Shown here: piece after piece, positions 1 through 9,009 of the stretch | How positions within the stretch are numbered: position 1 is the stretch's first letter | Layout: each line of letters begins with the position of its first letter | From: an uncultured Bacteroidales bacterium | GTDB lineage: Bacteria > Bacteroidota > Bacteroidia > Bacteroidales > Bacteroidaceae | Reading direction: 5' to 3' | Assembly: GCA_945871755.1 (NCBI GenBank) | Contig: CAMBWV010000004.1 | Coordinates: 1 to 13,013, forward strand | DNA: 13,013 nucleotides | The notes under the pieces: model-generated | Databases searched by the model: none | Told to the model about the DNA's origin: nothing | Seen by the model: only the letters and a program-made list of their open reading frames with translations | Program-made: the position numbers and the translations under genes

Positions 1-28
1 TTTTGATGGTCTCGATTATCTTTTTCAT
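1..28 (-). CDS. secY: Preprotein translocase subunit SecY, N-terminal start only
   Basis: Only the first nine codons are in the window. They read MKKIIETIK, which fits the short basic and amphipathic N-terminus of Bacteroidetes SecY ahead of its first membrane segment. SecY is the channel subunit of the Sec translocase in the inner membrane. It lies 15 nt downstream of rplO, which is its standard place at the end of the spc operon, so the context supports the call more than the nine residues do. The remainder runs off the left edge. Confidence 0.75.
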
Positions 29-43
29 GAATACAGATTTGGA

Positions 44-490
44 TTAGAGTTTAGTGACCGTGCCACCGAGAGCGGTGATGGCAGCTTCAGCAGTCTTGGA
101 GAAAGCGTGTGCTGTCACATCGAGCTTGGTGGTCAGTTCACCGTTGCCGAGAATCTTCACCAACTGACGAGAGGAGATGAATCCAGCTGCGATGAGCTCT
201 TCAACACCGATTTTCTCGAGGTTCTTGGCAGCTGCCAGTTCCTGGAGGGTGCTGAGGTTGATGGCCTTGTACTCTACGCGGTTAATGTTCTTGAAGCCGA
301 ACTTGGGCAGACGACGCTGGAGAGGCATCTGACCGCCTTCAAAACCGATTTTCTTGCTGTAACCGGAGCGTGCCTTGGCACCCTTGTGACCGCGGGTAGA
401 AGTACCGCCCAGGCCAGAACCGGGACCACGACCGATACGCTTGCGAGTTTGAACGGCGCCGGCAGCAGGTTTCAAAGTATGTAATTTCAT
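44..490 (-). CDS. rplO: 50S ribosomal protein L15
   Basis: This 148-residue protein has the family length for L15, a late-assembly protein of the large subunit. The glycine-rich, basic N-terminal extension that threads into 23S rRNA is visible at about residues 20-37 ([10 protein letters not shown] then TRGHKG), followed by the GFEGGQMPL and RRLPKFGF segments at 49-66. The C-terminal globular part ends in ALGGTVTKL. It lies 28 nt downstream of rpmD and just before secY, the usual spc order. The ATG at 490 starts the canonical MKLHTLKPA, so the start is secure. Confidence 0.97.
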   Translation of the reverse strand: MKLHTLKPAAGAVQTRKRIGRGPGSGLGGTSTRGHKGAKARSGYSKKIGFEGGQMPLQRRLPKFGFKNINRVEYKAINLSTLQELAAAKNLEKIGVEELIAAGFISSRQLVKILGNGELTTKLDVTAHAFSKTAEAAITALGGTVTKL

Positions 491-518
491 AACTTTCTTG
501 TGTGGTTGATTGGTTGTA

Positions 519-695
519 TTAATCTACGACAGTTACCAGGTGATGTACCTTGCGAATCATACCATGAACGACAGGGGTGTCTTCCTTTTCTACGATCTGG
601 TGCATCTTTCTGAGTCCGAGTGAGTCGAGCGTGCGCTTCTGGTCGATGGAAGCTCCGATACGACTTTTGGTTTGCTGAATCTTAATAGTTGCCAT
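519..695 (-). CDS. rpmD: 50S ribosomal protein L30
   Basis: L30 is a small protein on the outside of the large subunit. The product is 58 residues, the usual size for bacterial L30, starting [14 protein letters not shown] and carrying the conserved [13 protein letters not shown] stretch at about 27-39. An open frame continues upstream to 773, but those 26 extra codons overlap rpsE and do not belong to the family, so the ATG at 695 is taken. It lies 7 nt downstream of rpsE. A weak purine-rich GAGG sits about 11 nt before the start. Confidence 0.95.
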   Translation of the reverse strand: MATIKIQQTKSRIGASIDQKRTLDSLGLRKMHQIVEKEDTPVVHGMIRKVHHLVTVVD

Positions 696-702
696 AGTCA
701 AA

Positions 703-1209
703 TTATCCTCTAAATACTTTTTCCAATGACACGCCGCGGTGCTGAGCCACGGTACGTGCGTCACGCATTTCACTCAGTGCAAGGATGGTAGCCTTGACAA
801 GGTTGTGGGGGTTGGAAGAACCCTTAGACTTTGCAAGAACGTCGGTGATACCTGCGCTCTCGAGCACGGCACGCATTGCGCCACCTGCTACTACTCCAGT
901 ACCCTCAGATGCGGGCAGGATGAGAACGTCGGCGCCGCCGAACTTGGCAGCCTGCTCATGGGGTACGGTACCCTTGAGCACGGGAACCTTAACGAGGTTC
1001 TTCTTGGCAGCTTCTACGCCTTTGGCAATAGCAGCGGTAACTTCGCCAGCCTTGCCGAGGCCACAACCGATAACACCCTTACCGTCACCAACTACAACGA
1101 TAGCTGCGAAGGTGAAGGTGCGACCACCCTTGGTAACTTTTACTACGCGATTGATAGCAACCAGTCTATCCTTTAATTCTTCGCTATTAACAATTACTCT
1201 GTTTGCCAT
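703..1209 (-). CDS. rpsE: 30S ribosomal protein S5
   Basis: S5 takes part in decoding fidelity and the mRNA entry helicase. The protein has 168 residues. The N-terminal double-stranded-RNA-binding-like domain shows [18 protein letters not shown] at about 24-41. The C-terminal domain shows the [15 protein letters not shown] stretch and then [13 protein letters not shown]. In the otherwise conserved [13 protein letters not shown] segment the variable position is Cys; I recall Trp in Bacteroides relatives. It ends KVFRG and sits 6 nt downstream of rplR. Confidence 0.97.
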   Translation of the reverse strand: MANRVIVNSEELKDRLVAINRVVKVTKGGRTFTFAAIVVVGDGKGVIGCGLGKAGEVTAAIAKGVEAAKKNLVKVPVLKGTVPHEQAAKFGGADVLILPASEGTGVVAGGAMRAVLESAGITDVLAKSKGSSNPHNLVKATILALSEMRDARTVAQHRGVSLEKVFRG

Positions 1210-1215
1210 AATCCT

Positions 1216-1560
1216 TTAGAATTTAAGTCCACCTTTACGTGCACCTTCAGCAACCTCTTTCACACGGCCGTGGTAGAGGTAGCCGTTACGGTCGAACACT
1301 ACAGTAGTGATACCGGCTTCAAGTGCCTTCTTAGCCACAGCTTCGCCTACGAGGGCAGCCTGTTCCTTCTTGGGCATGGTCTCCATACCGAGGGAAGAAG
1401 CGGCTACGAGCGTGGTAGCGGTTTCGTCGTTGATAATCTGTACGTAGATTTGCTTATTGCTTCTGAATACAGTCAAGCGGGGACGCTCGGCAGTACCAGA
1501 GATTTTATTGCGCACCCGATATTTGATTTTTAGGCGTCTTTGATCTTTCTTCGTAGTCAT
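1216..1560 (-). CDS. rplR: 50S ribosomal protein L18
   Basis: L18 binds 5S rRNA and, with L5, attaches it to the large subunit. The 114-residue product has the basic N-terminus ([13 protein letters not shown]), the [20 protein letters not shown] core at about 22-41, and the C-terminal [20 protein letters not shown] and AREGGLKF-like ending (here ARKGGLKF) typical of the family. It lies 18 nt downstream of rplF and 6 nt before rpsE in normal spc order. No Shine-Dalgarno sequence is visible, as is usual for the phylum. Confidence 0.97.
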   Translation of the reverse strand: MTTKKDQRRLKIKYRVRNKISGTAERPRLTVFRSNKQIYVQIINDETATTLVAASSLGMETMPKKEQAALVGEAVAKKALEAGITTVVFDRNGYLYHGRVKEVAEGARKGGLKF

Positions 1561-1578
1561 AATCTTACAGGTTTAGAA

Positions 1579-2145
1579 TTACTTAGCACCAGCTGACTTA
1601 CCAGACTTTCTGCGAATCTGCTCTCCGAGGAAGAGGATACCCTTACCCTTGTAAGGTTCAGGCTTGCGGAAAGAGCGAATCTTTGCGCATACCATACCGA
1701 GGAGCTGCTTGTCGCAAGACTCTAAGCAAATATACGGGTTCTTGTTTCTCTCAGTTTTTGTCTCAACCTTGATTTCAGGGGGAAGCTGAAGGAAGATTGC
1801 GTGGGTGTAACCGAGGTTGAATTCAATCAGGTTGCCCTGGTTGCTCACACGGTAACCTACACCGACGAGTTCCATTTCCTTCTTGTAGCCAGTGCTCACA
1901 CCAACTACCATGTTGTTGACGAGCGCGCGGTAGAGGCCATGGTAAGCCTGCTTCTGCTTCTGCTCTACTTCACTGTTTTCATCAATGGTGAAAACGATTT
2001 GTCCCTCTGCGATTGTGACAATGATAGAAGGATTGATGGCCTGAGAAAGCTCACCCTTCGGTCCTTTCACGGACACTACATTATCCTGCACTGTGACGGT
2101 CACGCCAGCAGGGATGTTAATCGGCAATTTACCTATTCTGGACAT
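1579..2145 (-). CDS. rplF: 50S ribosomal protein L6
   Basis: L6 lies near the factor-binding site of the large subunit. The 188-residue product begins MSRIGKLPI and holds the two repeated alpha/beta domains of the family: an N-terminal domain ending near YHGLYRALVNNMV, and a C-terminal domain with GVGYRV and the RNA-binding signature RKPEPYKGKG close to the end, followed by IRRKSGKSAGAK. The start is preceded by a full AGGAGG five bases upstream, which is unusual among its neighbours. It sits 14 nt downstream of rpsH. Confidence 0.97.
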   Translation of the reverse strand: MSRIGKLPINIPAGVTVTVQDNVVSVKGPKGELSQAINPSIIVTIAEGQIVFTIDENSEVEQKQKQAYHGLYRALVNNMVVGVSTGYKKEMELVGVGYRVSNQGNLIEFNLGYTHAIFLQLPPEIKVETKTERNKNPYICLESCDKQLLGMVCAKIRSFRKPEPYKGKGILFLGEQIRRKSGKSAGAK

Positions 2146-2157
2146 AATTTCCTCCTA
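2146..2157 (-). promoter_or_regulatory. Strong Shine-Dalgarno site for rplF
   Basis: The minus strand reads AGGAGG (positions 2156-2151), then AAATT, then the rplF ATG. This is a complete anti-16S match with five-base spacing. Bacteroidetes starts mostly lack such a site, and most other genes in this operon show only A/T-rich DNA before the ATG. Whether it raises L6 translation here is inference. Confidence 0.6.
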
Positions 2158-2159
2158 TA

Positions 2160-2555
2160 TTAGTAGATATAGCAAAGTACTTCGCCGCCAATCTTGAGGG
2201 CGGAAGCTTCTTTATCAGTCATTACACCTTTGGACGTGGAGATGATAGCAATACCAAGTCCGTTGATTACACGCGGCATATCTTTGTAGCCGGTGTACTT
2301 ACGCATACCGGGGGTAGATACGCGGGTCAGGCTCTTGATGGCGCTGACCTTAGTCTGAGGATTGTACTTCAAAGCAATCTTGATAGTACCCTGAGGTCCG
2401 TCCTCTACAAACATGTAGTTGAGGATGTAACCCTTGTCGAAGAGGATTTTGGTGATTTCCTTCTTCAGGTTTGACGCCGGCACTTCTACTACTCTGTGCT
2501 TTGCCTGAATGGCATTGCGCAACCGGGTCAAGTAGTCTGCTATAGGATCAGTCAT
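2160..2555 (-). CDS. rpsH: 30S ribosomal protein S8
   Basis: S8 is a primary 16S rRNA-binding protein needed for assembly of the small-subunit platform. In E. coli it also represses the spc operon; no equivalent site is shown here. The 131-residue product begins MTDPIADYLTRLRNA. It ends with the C-terminal RNA-binding motif, STSKGVMTDKEA and GGEVLCYIY. The frame is open upstream to 2594, but those 13 codons include a phenylalanine run from a T9 tract and are not S8-like, so the ATG at 2555 is chosen. Confidence 0.96.
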   Translation of the reverse strand: MTDPIADYLTRLRNAIQAKHRVVEVPASNLKKEITKILFDKGYILNYMFVEDGPQGTIKIALKYNPQTKVSAIKSLTRVSTPGMRKYTGYKDMPRVINGLGIAIISTSKGVMTDKEASALKIGGEVLCYIY

Positions 2556-2576
2556 AAAAAAAAATTGTTTAATTAA

Positions 2577-2591
2577 TCGGGACCTTCCCGA
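2577..2591 (-). repeat. Small hairpin upstream of rpsH
   Basis: An inverted repeat TCGGG / CCCGA with a five-base loop lies in the 70-nt gap between rpsN and rpsH. On the transcript it is followed by an A/T-rich linker and then a run of nine T directly before the rpsH start. The linker is too long for a standard intrinsic terminator. It could stabilise or process the mRNA between the two cistrons, which is inference. Confidence 0.45.
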
Positions 2592-2625
2592 CAATATTAA
2601 ATAATTAGTGAATTGAGGTTTCGGT

Positions 2626-2928
2626 TTACCAGCTGGCCTTCTTTACACCAGGAATCAGACCGCTAGAAGCCATCTCACGGAACTGGATACGGGACAGACC
2701 GAAGAGGCGGATGTAGCCTTTGGGACGACCGGTAATCTTGCAGCGGTTGTGGAGACGGATGGGGTTAGCGTTGCGGGGAATCTTCTGGAGCTTGCGGGCT
2801 GCCTCATAAGCTTCAACGGGGTCGTTCGACTTGTTGACGATTTCCTTAAGAGCTGCACGCTTAGCTGCATACTTGGCCACCAACTTAGCTCGCTTCACCT
2901 CGCGAGCCTTCATAGATTCTTTTGCCAT
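2626..2928 (-). CDS. rpsN: 30S ribosomal protein S14 (zinc-free type)
   Basis: S14 is a late-assembling protein of the small-subunit head. The 100-residue product starts [13 protein letters not shown] and ends with the S14 signature ([15 protein letters not shown] at about 58-72, then [22 protein letters not shown]). It is the long C-minus form: the two CxxC pairs of the short zinc-binding form are missing, so it should not need zinc. It lies 8 nt downstream of rplE. Confidence 0.97.
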   Translation of the reverse strand: MAKESMKAREVKRAKLVAKYAAKRAALKEIVNKSNDPVEAYEAARKLQKIPRNANPIRLHNRCKITGRPKGYIRLFGLSRIQFREMASSGLIPGVKKASW

Positions 2929-2936
2929 ATCTTTGA

Positions 2937-3491
2937 TTAGTTGTTTTTAGCGTTCTTAAAGGGCAGGCCGAACTCCTTGAGCAGTGCGTAGCCTTCTTCG
3001 TCGGTAGCGGCGGAGGTTACGAACGTGATGTTCATACCGAGGATGCGATCGATGGTGTCGATGTTGATTTCGGGGAAGATAATCTGCTCCTGGATACCGA
3101 GGGTGTAGTTACCGCGGCCGTCGAACTTGCTTTCAATACCCTTGAAGTCGCGGATACGGGGCAGGGCCACGCGTACGAGCTTCTCGAGGAATTCATACAT
3201 TCTCTCGCGACGGAGAGTCACCATCACGCCGATGGGCATCTTCTTACGGAGCTTGAAGCTGGCAACGTCCTTCTTGGAAACGGTTGCTACAGCCTTCTGA
3301 CCGGTGATGGCAGTAAGTTCGTTGATGGCCACTTCGATAATCTTCTTGTCAGCGACTGCCATACCGAGACCCTGGTTAATCACGATCTTCTTGAGTACGG
3401 GAATCTGCATGGAAGAAGAGTAGTTGAACTGCTTCATCAATGCGGGCGCGATGCGCTCAGCATATTGTTGTTTGAGACTTGCTGTATTCAT
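2937..3491 (-). CDS. rplE: 50S ribosomal protein L5
   Basis: L5 binds 5S rRNA and contacts the P-site tRNA and the small-subunit head. The 184-residue product has the family length. It shows the conserved [10 protein letters not shown] segment at about 34-43, the [22 protein letters not shown] block near 82-103, and RIRDFKGI and [20 protein letters not shown] in the second half. Its ATG overlaps the stop of rplX by one base (TAATG), which suggests translational coupling. A GAGGAG stretch inside the end of rplX sits about 11 nt upstream. Confidence 0.97.
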   Translation of the reverse strand: MNTASLKQQYAERIAPALMKQFNYSSSMQIPVLKKIVINQGLGMAVADKKIIEVAINELTAITGQKAVATVSKKDVASFKLRKKMPIGVMVTLRRERMYEFLEKLVRVALPRIRDFKGIESKFDGRGNYTLGIQEQIIFPEINIDTIDRILGMNITFVTSAATDEEGYALLKEFGLPFKNAKNN

Positions 3492-3811
3492 TACTTAATC
3501 TCCTCACCTGATTTTTTAGAATAACGTACCAATTTACCATTCTCATTGAGACGGCGACCGATGCGGGTCGGCTTGCCAGACTTGGGGTCCACCACATTCA
3601 GGTTGGAGATGTGGATGGGGGCTTCCATGGTGGCGATACCGCCTTGGGGGTTCTTGGCATTAGGCTTCTGGCTCTTGGAGACCATATTAACGCCTTCGAC
3701 GATAGCGCGGTTCTTCTCAACAAGGACCTTCACGACTTTACCAGTCTTTCCTTTGTCCTTGCCGGCGTTTACGTAAACGGTATCGCCGCTCTTGATATGT
3801 AACTTACTCAT
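3491..3811 (-). CDS. rplX: 50S ribosomal protein L24
   Basis: L24 starts assembly of the large subunit by binding near the 5' end of 23S rRNA. The 106-residue product has a KOW motif at about residues 8-29 ([19 protein letters not shown]) and the conserved [20 protein letters not shown] segment typical of the family. It ends KKSGEEIK and shares one base with the start of rplE. It lies 24 nt downstream of rplN in standard order. Confidence 0.97.
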   Translation of the reverse strand: MSKLHIKSGDTVYVNAGKDKGKTGKVVKVLVEKNRAIVEGVNMVSKSQKPNAKNPQGGIATMEAPIHISNLNVVDPKSGKPTRIGRRLNENGKLVRYSKKSGEEIK

Positions 3812-3835
3812 GCTGTATTGTCTTCTTTGTGTGAA

Positions 3836-4201
3836 TTAGAGCACTTCGGGAGCGAGTGAAACGACCTTCATATTGACAGCGCGGAGCTCACGGGCTACAG
3901 GGCCGAAGATACGGCTGCCGCGGATTTCGCCAGCGTTGTTCAGCAGGACGCACGCATTGTCGTCGAAACGGATGTAGGAGCCATCGGGACGGCGGATTTC
4001 CTTCTTCGTGCGAACGATAAGAGCCTTAGATACGGCACCTTTTTTAATATCACTGGACGGGATGACGCTCTTGACAGAGACTACAATCACGTCGCCAACA
4101 GAGGCATAGCGTCTCTTCGTACCGCCGAGTACGCGGATGCAGAGGGCTTCGCGAGCGCCGCTGTTGTCTGCTACGGTTAATCTAGATTCTGACTGTATCA
4201 T
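3836..4201 (-). CDS. rplN: 50S ribosomal protein L14
   Basis: L14 sits at the subunit interface and forms bridges with 16S rRNA. The 121-residue product begins [18 protein letters not shown] and contains the [19 protein letters not shown] core and the C-terminal [14 protein letters not shown] signature. In E. coli this gene opens the spc operon. Here no promoter is visible before it, only a 2-nt gap after rpsQ, so the S10 and spc blocks look like one transcription unit. Confidence 0.98.
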   Translation of the reverse strand: MIQSESRLTVADNSGAREALCIRVLGGTKRRYASVGDVIVVSVKSVIPSSDIKKGAVSKALIVRTKKEIRRPDGSYIRFDDNACVLLNNAGEIRGSRIFGPVARELRAVNMKVVSLAPEVL

Positions 4202-4203
4202 AA

Positions 4204-4458
4204 TTACTTAGCTCTTTCTACAATTTCAACAACTCTCCAACGCTTGGTTTTGCTCAAGGGACGAGTTTCCATGATGAGGACGGTGTCGCCGACATTGCAG
4301 TCGTTCTTCTCGTCGTGTACATGATACTTCTTCGTCTTGGAGATGAATTTTCCGTAAATGGGGTGCTTCTCTTTGAACTTGGCAGCAACCACAATGGTCT
4401 TGTCCATCTTGTTGCTAACGACAACACCCTGTCTTGTCTTTCTTAAATTTCTTTCCAT
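4204..4458 (-). CDS. rpsQ: 30S ribosomal protein S17
   Basis: S17 is an OB-fold protein that binds 16S rRNA early in assembly. The ATG at 4458 gives 84 residues starting [11 protein letters not shown], which matches the family best. A second in-frame ATG at 4470 would add MVTQ and leave only 2 nt after rpmC, so the true start is uncertain between the two. The core [20 protein letters not shown] and the conserved [13 protein letters not shown] near the C-terminus identify it. Confidence 0.95.
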   Translation of the reverse strand: MERNLRKTRQGVVVSNKMDKTIVVAAKFKEKHPIYGKFISKTKKYHVHDEKNDCNVGDTVLIMETRPLSKTKRWRVVEIVERAK

Positions 4459-4472
4459 CTGGGTGACCATTT

Positions 4473-4664
4473 TTAATTGTTGTTCAGTTCGCGCAAAACG
4501 GTTTTCATTTTTGCGATGTCACGACGCGCAGCCTTAATCTGTGCAGGGTTCTCCAGAGGGGAGATGCTGTGGTTGAGCAGCATCTGGTGATACTTTGCAA
4601 CCTCGGCCTCTACGCGCTCGGCCAATTCATTGGCAGGGATCTGTCTAATTTCTGCAATCTTCAT
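4473..4664 (-). CDS. rpmC: 50S ribosomal protein L29
   Basis: L29 is a two-helix protein at the polypeptide exit site, near the docking place of SRP and trigger factor. The 63-residue product has the expected size: a first helix with [17 protein letters not shown] and a second with [23 protein letters not shown], the latter being the family signature. It sits 2 nt downstream of rplP. It has fewer invariant residues than its neighbours, but size, position and signature agree. Confidence 0.95.
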   Translation of the reverse strand: MKIAEIRQIPANELAERVEAEVAKYHQMLLNHSISPLENPAQIKAARRDIAKMKTVLRELNNN

Positions 4665-4666
4665 AA

Positions 4667-5092
4667 TTAAGCGTTTTTGTCGTAATCGTGACGTACTACA
4701 AACTTGGTGGTGACGGGAAGCTTCTGGGCAGCGAGGCGGAGTGCTTCTTTAGCTACTTCGAAGGGTACACCTTCCAATTCAAAAATGATACGGCCCGGAG
4801 TGATAGGGAATACATAGCCTACGGGATCACCCTTACCCTTACCCATACGTACATCGGCAGGCTTCTTGGTGATAGGTTTGTCGGGGAAGATGCGAATCCA
4901 GCTCTGACCTTCACGCTGCATGTAGCGCGTCATGGCGATACGAGCGGCTTCGATTTGACGACCGGTGAGCCAGTGTGTATCGAGGCTCTTGATACCAAAG
5001 CTACCGAAAGCAAGCTGGTTGCCACGCTGTGCATTACCCTTGCAGCGGCCTTTTTGCGGTCTTCTGTATTTGGTTCTTTTGGGTTGTAACAT
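4667..5092 (-). CDS. rplP: 50S ribosomal protein L16
   Basis: L16 organises the A-site region of the large subunit. The 141-residue product begins [16 protein letters not shown]. It contains [20 protein letters not shown] at about 42-61, the [19 protein letters not shown] loop near 70-88, and [21 protein letters not shown] towards the end. These are all hallmark segments of the family. It lies 25 nt downstream of rpsC. Confidence 0.98.
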   Translation of the reverse strand: MLQPKRTKYRRPQKGRCKGNAQRGNQLAFGSFGIKSLDTHWLTGRQIEAARIAMTRYMQREGQSWIRIFPDKPITKKPADVRMGKGKGDPVGYVFPITPGRIIFELEGVPFEVAKEALRLAAQKLPVTTKFVVRHDYDKNA

Positions 5093-5117
5093 AATACTCT
5101 AAGTAAATGCTTGTCTG

Positions 5118-5840
5118 TTAACGGTTGTTGTTTCTCTTGTTACGGAAGTTGCGACCCTTGCCGTTGCCACGACCCGTTTCCTTCTCGGGAGTGAAGTTGG
5201 GGGCGAGGTCACGCTTACCATATACTTCGCCACGGCAGATCCAAACCTTGATACCGAGGATACCTACCTTGGTGAGGGCTTCGGTCTGGCAGTAGTCGAT
5301 GTCGGCGCGAAGGGTGTGCAGGGGAGTACGACCTTCCTTGAACATTTCCTTGCGGGCCATTTCAGCACCGTTGAGACGACCGCAGATCTGAACCTTGATA
5401 CCTTCGGCACCAGCGTGCATAGCGTTGCTGATGGCCATCTTGATAGCGCGACGGTAAGCGATTTTGCCTTCAACCTGGCGAGCGATGCTCTTTGCAACGA
5501 TAGTAGCATCGAGGTCGGGCTTCTTCACTTCGAAGATATTGATCTGAACGTCCTTGTCGGTGATTTTCTTGAGTTCTTCCTTGAGCTTGTCAACTTCCTG
5601 ACCACCCTTACCGATGATTACACCGGGGCGAGAGGTGCAGACAGTGATAGTGATGAGCTTCGGGGTACGTTCGATGACGATGCGTGCCACGCTGGCCTTT
5701 GCCAGACGAGCGTCTAGGTATTTGCGGATTTTGCTATCCTCAAGGAGGTTGTCACCGAAGTTGTTGCCTCCGTACCAGTTGGAATCCCAGCCGCGTACGA
5801 TACCCAGACGATTACTAATCGGATTTACTTTTTGTCCCAT
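5118..5840 (-). CDS. rpsC: 30S ribosomal protein S3
   Basis: S3 lines the mRNA entry channel and helps unwind structured mRNA. The 240-residue product begins [15 protein letters not shown] type-II KH domain is marked by [18 protein letters not shown] (GKGG loop at about residues 77-80). The C-terminal domain carries [12 protein letters not shown] and [14 protein letters not shown]. The protein ends in a Gly/Asn/Arg/Lys-rich tail ([18 protein letters not shown]), probably disordered and rRNA-binding. It starts 5 nt after the stop of rplV. Confidence 0.98.
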   Translation of the reverse strand: MGQKVNPISNRLGIVRGWDSNWYGGNNFGDNLLEDSKIRKYLDARLAKASVARIVIERTPKLITITVCTSRPGVIIGKGGQEVDKLKEELKKITDKDVQINIFEVKKPDLDATIVAKSIARQVEGKIAYRRAIKMAISNAMHAGAEGIKVQICGRLNGAEMARKEMFKEGRTPLHTLRADIDYCQTEALTKVGILGIKVWICRGEVYGKRDLAPNFTPEKETGRGNGKGRNFRNKRNNNR

Positions 5841-5845
5841 AGTCT

Positions 5846-6241
5846 TTAATCATTTTTTGTACCCACGAACACTGTCACGTGGTTTGAACGTTTACGAATT
5901 CTGTAACCTCTTCCCTGGGGTGCAGGGCGCATACGCTTGAGCGTAACACCTTCATCAACGAAAATCTTGGTGATGAACAATTCGCCGTCTTCAGCGCGAC
6001 GGTCATTCTTCTGTTCCCAGTTGGCGATAGCAGAGCGGAGTACCTTCTCTACCTCTGCGGAAGCGGCCTTCTTGGAGAAACGGAGAGTACCGAGGGCGCG
6101 ATTCACCTCCATGCCGCGTACCATGTCCACTACGTAGCGCATCTTGCGGGGTGAGGAGGGAACATTTTGCAGTTTTGCAAAATACTGGGTCTTGAGTGCT
6201 GCCTTTCTAGCTTCAGCAGCGAGTCTTTTTCTTGCTCCCAT
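5846..6241 (-). CDS. rplV: 50S ribosomal protein L22
   Basis: L22 has a beta-hairpin that reaches into the nascent-peptide exit tunnel. The 131-residue product begins [13 protein letters not shown] and shows [18 protein letters not shown] at about 26-43, [13 protein letters not shown] in the middle, and the hairpin region [20 protein letters not shown] near 104-123. Mutations in this loop are known to affect macrolide sensitivity in other bacteria; nothing unusual is seen here. It lies 47 nt downstream of rpsS. Confidence 0.97.
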   Translation of the reverse strand: MGARKRLAAEARKAALKTQYFAKLQNVPSSPRKMRYVVDMVRGMEVNRALGTLRFSKKAASAEVEKVLRSAIANWEQKNDRRAEDGELFITKIFVDEGVTLKRMRPAPQGRGYRIRKRSNHVTVFVGTKND

Positions 6242-6288
6242 TTATTATTATTCTTTTATTTGCTAATTGGATTGTGGGTTACCCTGTC

Positions 6289-6558
6289 TTACTTCTTCTT
6301 GTTACCACCATGGCCACCGAACTTGCGGGTGAGTGCGAACTCGCCGAGCTTGTGTCCTACCATGTTTTCGGTAACATAGACGGGGATGAATTTATTACCA
6401 TTGTGCACTGCGATGGTGTGGCCAACGAAGTCGGGGCTAATCATCGAAGCACGGGCCCATGTTTTCACTACATTCTTCTTGCCGCTTTCGTTCATGGCAA
6501 GGATTTTCTTCTCCAGAGAGACAGCGATGTAGGGACCTTTTTTAAGTGAACGACTCAT
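6289..6558 (-). CDS. rpsS: 30S ribosomal protein S19
   Basis: S19 forms a complex with S13 in the small-subunit head near the A-site tRNA. The 89-residue product starts [19 protein letters not shown] and has the signature [27 protein letters not shown] in its second half, ending GGHGGNKKK. The frame is open upstream to 6600, but the 14 extra codons come from a low-complexity stretch between rplB and rpsS, so the ATG at 6558 is chosen. Confidence 0.97.
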   Translation of the reverse strand: MSRSLKKGPYIAVSLEKKILAMNESGKKNVVKTWARASMISPDFVGHTIAVHNGNKFIPVYVTENMVGHKLGEFALTRKFGGHGGNKKK

Positions 6559-6576
6559 ATTGTGATTCTTTCTTTT

Positions 6577-6604
6577 AAGCTTTGAACTTTGAACTTTCAA
6601 GCTG
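6577..6604 (-). repeat. Short repeats and imperfect inverted repeat between rplB and rpsS
   Basis: The 57-nt gap contains a direct repeat of TTTGAAC and an imperfect inverted repeat (AGCTT-GAA against TTC-AAGCT with one bulged base). It is among the larger gaps inside the operon. It could be an mRNA processing or stabilising hairpin, but the stem is weak and no function is claimed. Confidence 0.3.
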
Positions 6605-6615
6605 CCCGCACTGGA

Positions 6616-7443
6616 CTATCGCTTGTTAGCTCTTTCGATAATGTACTTGCTTGACTGCTTCTTAGGAGCGCGTGTCTTGAGACCCTTAGCATACAAGCCC
6701 TTGCGAGAACGGGGATGACCACCACTCTGGCGACCTTCACCACCACCCATCGGGTGATCAACAGGGTTCATAACAACACCGCGGTTGTGAGGACGACGGC
6801 CCATCCAACGAGAGCGACCTGCCTTACCAGAGCTTTCGAGAGCGTGGTCGGAGTTACCTACACTTCCTACGGTTGCCTTGCAAGCGGAGAGAATCTTACG
6901 AGTTTCACCTGAGGGCAATTTGATTACGCAGTAGTCACCTTCACGAGAAGTGAGCTGTGCGAAGTTACCAGCACTACGAACGAGCAGGGCGCCCTGTCCG
7001 GGACGGAGCTCGATGTTGTGGATAACCGTACCCACGGGGATGTTCTTCAGAGGGAGGGCGTTGCCGATTTCGGGAGCTGCATCTGCGCCGCTCACGAGCT
7101 TGTCGCCAACCTTCAATCCGTTGGGAGCAATAATATAACGTTTTTCACCGTCAGCATAGAAGAGGAGTGCGATGCGCGCGGAGCGGTTGGGATCGTACTC
7201 GATTGTCTTTACTGTTGCGGGAACACCATCCTTCTCACGCTTAAAGTCGATGAAGCGGAACTTCTTCTTATGACCGCCACCCATGTAGCGCATGGTCATC
7301 TTACCGACGTTGTTGCGTCCACCAGTGGAGCGCTTACCATAAACGAGAGATTTCTCAGGTACGGATGCAGTAATTTCTTCGAACGTACCTATAATCTTGT
7401 GTCTTTGGCCCGGTGTTGTGGGCTTAAATTTACGTACTGCCAT
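6616..7443 (-). CDS. rplB: 50S ribosomal protein L2
   Basis: L2 is needed for subunit association and supports the peptidyl-transferase centre. The 275-residue product starts [15 protein letters not shown]. It has the OB-fold and SH3-like domains, with [16 protein letters not shown] at about 79-94 and [13 protein letters not shown] in the second domain. The conserved catalytic-centre loop [13 protein letters not shown], including its His, is intact near 223-235. The basic C-terminus ends IIERANKR. It lies 7 nt after rplW. Confidence 0.98.
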   Translation of the reverse strand: MAVRKFKPTTPGQRHKIIGTFEEITASVPEKSLVYGKRSTGGRNNVGKMTMRYMGGGHKKKFRFIDFKREKDGVPATVKTIEYDPNRSARIALLFYADGEKRYIIAPNGLKVGDKLVSGADAAPEIGNALPLKNIPVGTVIHNIELRPGQGALLVRSAGNFAQLTSREGDYCVIKLPSGETRKILSACKATVGSVGNSDHALESSGKAGRSRWMGRRPHNRGVVMNPVDHPMGGGEGRQSGGHPRSRKGLYAKGLKTRAPKKQSSKYIIERANKR

Positions 7444-7450
7444 CTGTTAT

Positions 7451-7741
7451 TTAGATATTGCTATAGAAATCGATTGTTTCGCCTTCCTTGATGGTCACCA
7501 CAGCCTTCTTGAAAGCGTTGGTGCGACCCTTGAGGAGGCCAGCCTTAGTATAGCGGCTCTTGTTCTTACCTGCGTACTTTGCAGTGTTTACAGCTACAAC
7601 ATTCACACCATACAAGGCTTCTACTTCTGCCTTGATTTGGAGTTTGTTTGCTTCGGGACGAACAATAAAGCCGTACTTGTTCTGCTTGTCCATGATAGCG
7701 GACATCTTCTCAGTAACGAGAGGTTTGATAATGAAAGCCAT
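7451..7741 (-). CDS. rplW: 50S ribosomal protein L23
   Basis: L23 sits at the exit of the peptide tunnel and is the docking site for trigger factor and SRP. The 96-residue product begins MAFIIKPLVTEKMSA and contains KYGFIVRPEANKLQIKAEVE at about 22-41 and the basic RYTKAGLLKGRTNAFKKAVVT loop before its last beta-strand. Length and order (between rplD and rplB) are standard. It lies 21 nt downstream of rplD. Confidence 0.97.
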   Translation of the reverse strand: MAFIIKPLVTEKMSAIMDKQNKYGFIVRPEANKLQIKAEVEALYGVNVVAVNTAKYAGKNKSRYTKAGLLKGRTNAFKKAVVTIKEGETIDFYSNI

Positions 7742-7762
7742 AATTCTTGTTCGTTTCCTTTA

Positions 7763-8392
7763 TTACTTGTTCAACACTTGTTCAATCTGAGCGAGGGCGC
7801 TTTCAGTCACCACCATTACGTTGGCATCGAGCACGCCGTAAGTGTGAAGGTCAGCAGCGCGACCCACCTTAGCTCTTTGCAGATTGCGAGCGGAGAGGTA
7901 CACATTCTTGTTAGCCTCGGGCATGAGCACGAGCACCTTCTTGTCGGCCACCTTGAGATTGTTCATCACTTCGAGGAAGCTCTTCGTCTTGGGAGCTTCG
8001 AAGGTGAAGTCCTCAACCACTACGATAGCGTTCTCCTGTGCCTTATAAGCGAGGGCGCTGCGGCGTGCCAGAGCGGTCACCTTCTTATTGAGCTTGAAGC
8101 TATAGTTGCGGGGCTTGGGACCGAACACGCGGGCACCACCTACGAGCAGCGGAGAGTTGATGTCACCGCGGCGTGCGCCACCGCCACCCTTCTGGCGACC
8201 GAGCTTACGAGTGGAACCGCTGATTTCGCTTCTTTCCTTCGACTTGGCCGTACCCTGACGCTGAGCAGCGAGATAGCGACGTACATCGAGATAAATGGCA
8301 TGGTCGTTAGGCTCAATGCCAAATACAGAATCGCTGAGAACAACTTTTCTGCCGGTGTCTTCACCTTTGATATTGAATACGCTTACTTCCAT
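7763..8392 (-). CDS. rplD: 50S ribosomal protein L4
   Basis: L4 binds 23S rRNA and extends a loop into the exit tunnel. In gamma-proteobacteria it represses its own S10 operon. The 209-residue product starts [14 protein letters not shown]. The extended loop is the [19 protein letters not shown] segment near 57-75, followed by [20 protein letters not shown]. The frame is open upstream to 8425, overlapping rplC, but the ATG at 8392 matches the family and forms a one-base TAATG overlap with the rplC stop, implying coupled translation. Confidence 0.97.
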   Translation of the reverse strand: MEVSVFNIKGEDTGRKVVLSDSVFGIEPNDHAIYLDVRRYLAAQRQGTAKSKERSEISGSTRKLGRQKGGGGARRGDINSPLLVGGARVFGPKPRNYSFKLNKKVTALARRSALAYKAQENAIVVVEDFTFEAPKTKSFLEVMNNLKVADKKVLVLMPEANKNVYLSARNLQRAKVGRAADLHTYGVLDANVMVVTESALAQIEQVLNK

Positions 8393-9009
8393 TATCTTTC
8401 CACTATTACGATTGAACCTTTGCATCCAGGAACAGAACCCTTAATCAAGAGGAGGTTGTGCTCGGGGATAACCTTTAATACTTTCAAGTTCTGAGCCGTT
8501 ACGCGAGCGTTGCCCATCTGGCCGCCCATGCGCATGCCCTTGAACACCTTTGCGGGATAGGAGCAGGCACCGATTGAACCCGGCTTGCGCAGACGGTCGT
8601 CCTGACCGTGCGTCGTCTGACCTACACCACCAAAACCATGACGCTTCACAACGCCCTGGAAGCCCTTACCCTTGGAGGTACCTACAACGTCCACATAATC
8701 AGCGCCGTTGAAGACCTCTACGGTCAGCGTGTCTCCGAGGTTGAGTTCCTGTTCGAAACCACTGAACTCGGCCAAGTGACGCTTGGGGGTAACACCAGCC
8801 TTCTTGAAGTGACCGAGCAGAGGAGCAGAAGTGTTCTTCTCCTTTGCTTCCTGGAAACCTACCTGAACGGCAGCGTAACCATCCTTCTCAACGCTCTTGA
8901 TTTGGGTTACCACGCAAGGACCTACTTCGATTACAGTGCACGGCACATTCTTGCCGTCGGCACTGAACACGGATGTCATTCCGATTTTCTTACCTAATAA
9001 TCCTGGCAT
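8392..9009 (-). CDS. rplC: 50S ribosomal protein L3
   Basis: L3 is one of the two assembly-initiating large-subunit proteins and reaches to the peptidyl-transferase centre. The 205-residue product starts [15 protein letters not shown]. It has [16 protein letters not shown] near 113-128, followed by THGQ, whose Gln is the N5-methylation site in E. coli (PrmB). It ends [10 protein letters not shown]. The frame is open to 9069, but the 20 extra codons are not L3-like. It is the first gene of the operon here, with its own promoter; rpsJ, which usually precedes it, is absent. Confidence 0.97.
   Translation of the reverse strand: MPGLLGKKIGMTSVFSADGKNVPCTVIEVGPCVVTQIKSVEKDGYAAVQVGFQEAKEKNTSAPLLGHFKKAGVTPKRHLAEFSGFEQELNLGDTLTVEVFNGADYVDVVGTSKGKGFQGVVKRHGFGGVGQTTHGQDDRLRKPGSIGACSYPAKVFKGMRMGGQMGNARVTAQNLKVLKVIPEHNLLLIKGSVPGCKGSIVIVER

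Noticed and set aside
7397..8494. A 365-codon plus-strand open frame across rplB, rplW, rplD and rplC
   Set aside because: It is antisense to four certain ribosomal genes, has no family features, and is explained by their codon bias. The same holds for the shorter antisense frames between 107 and 8997.
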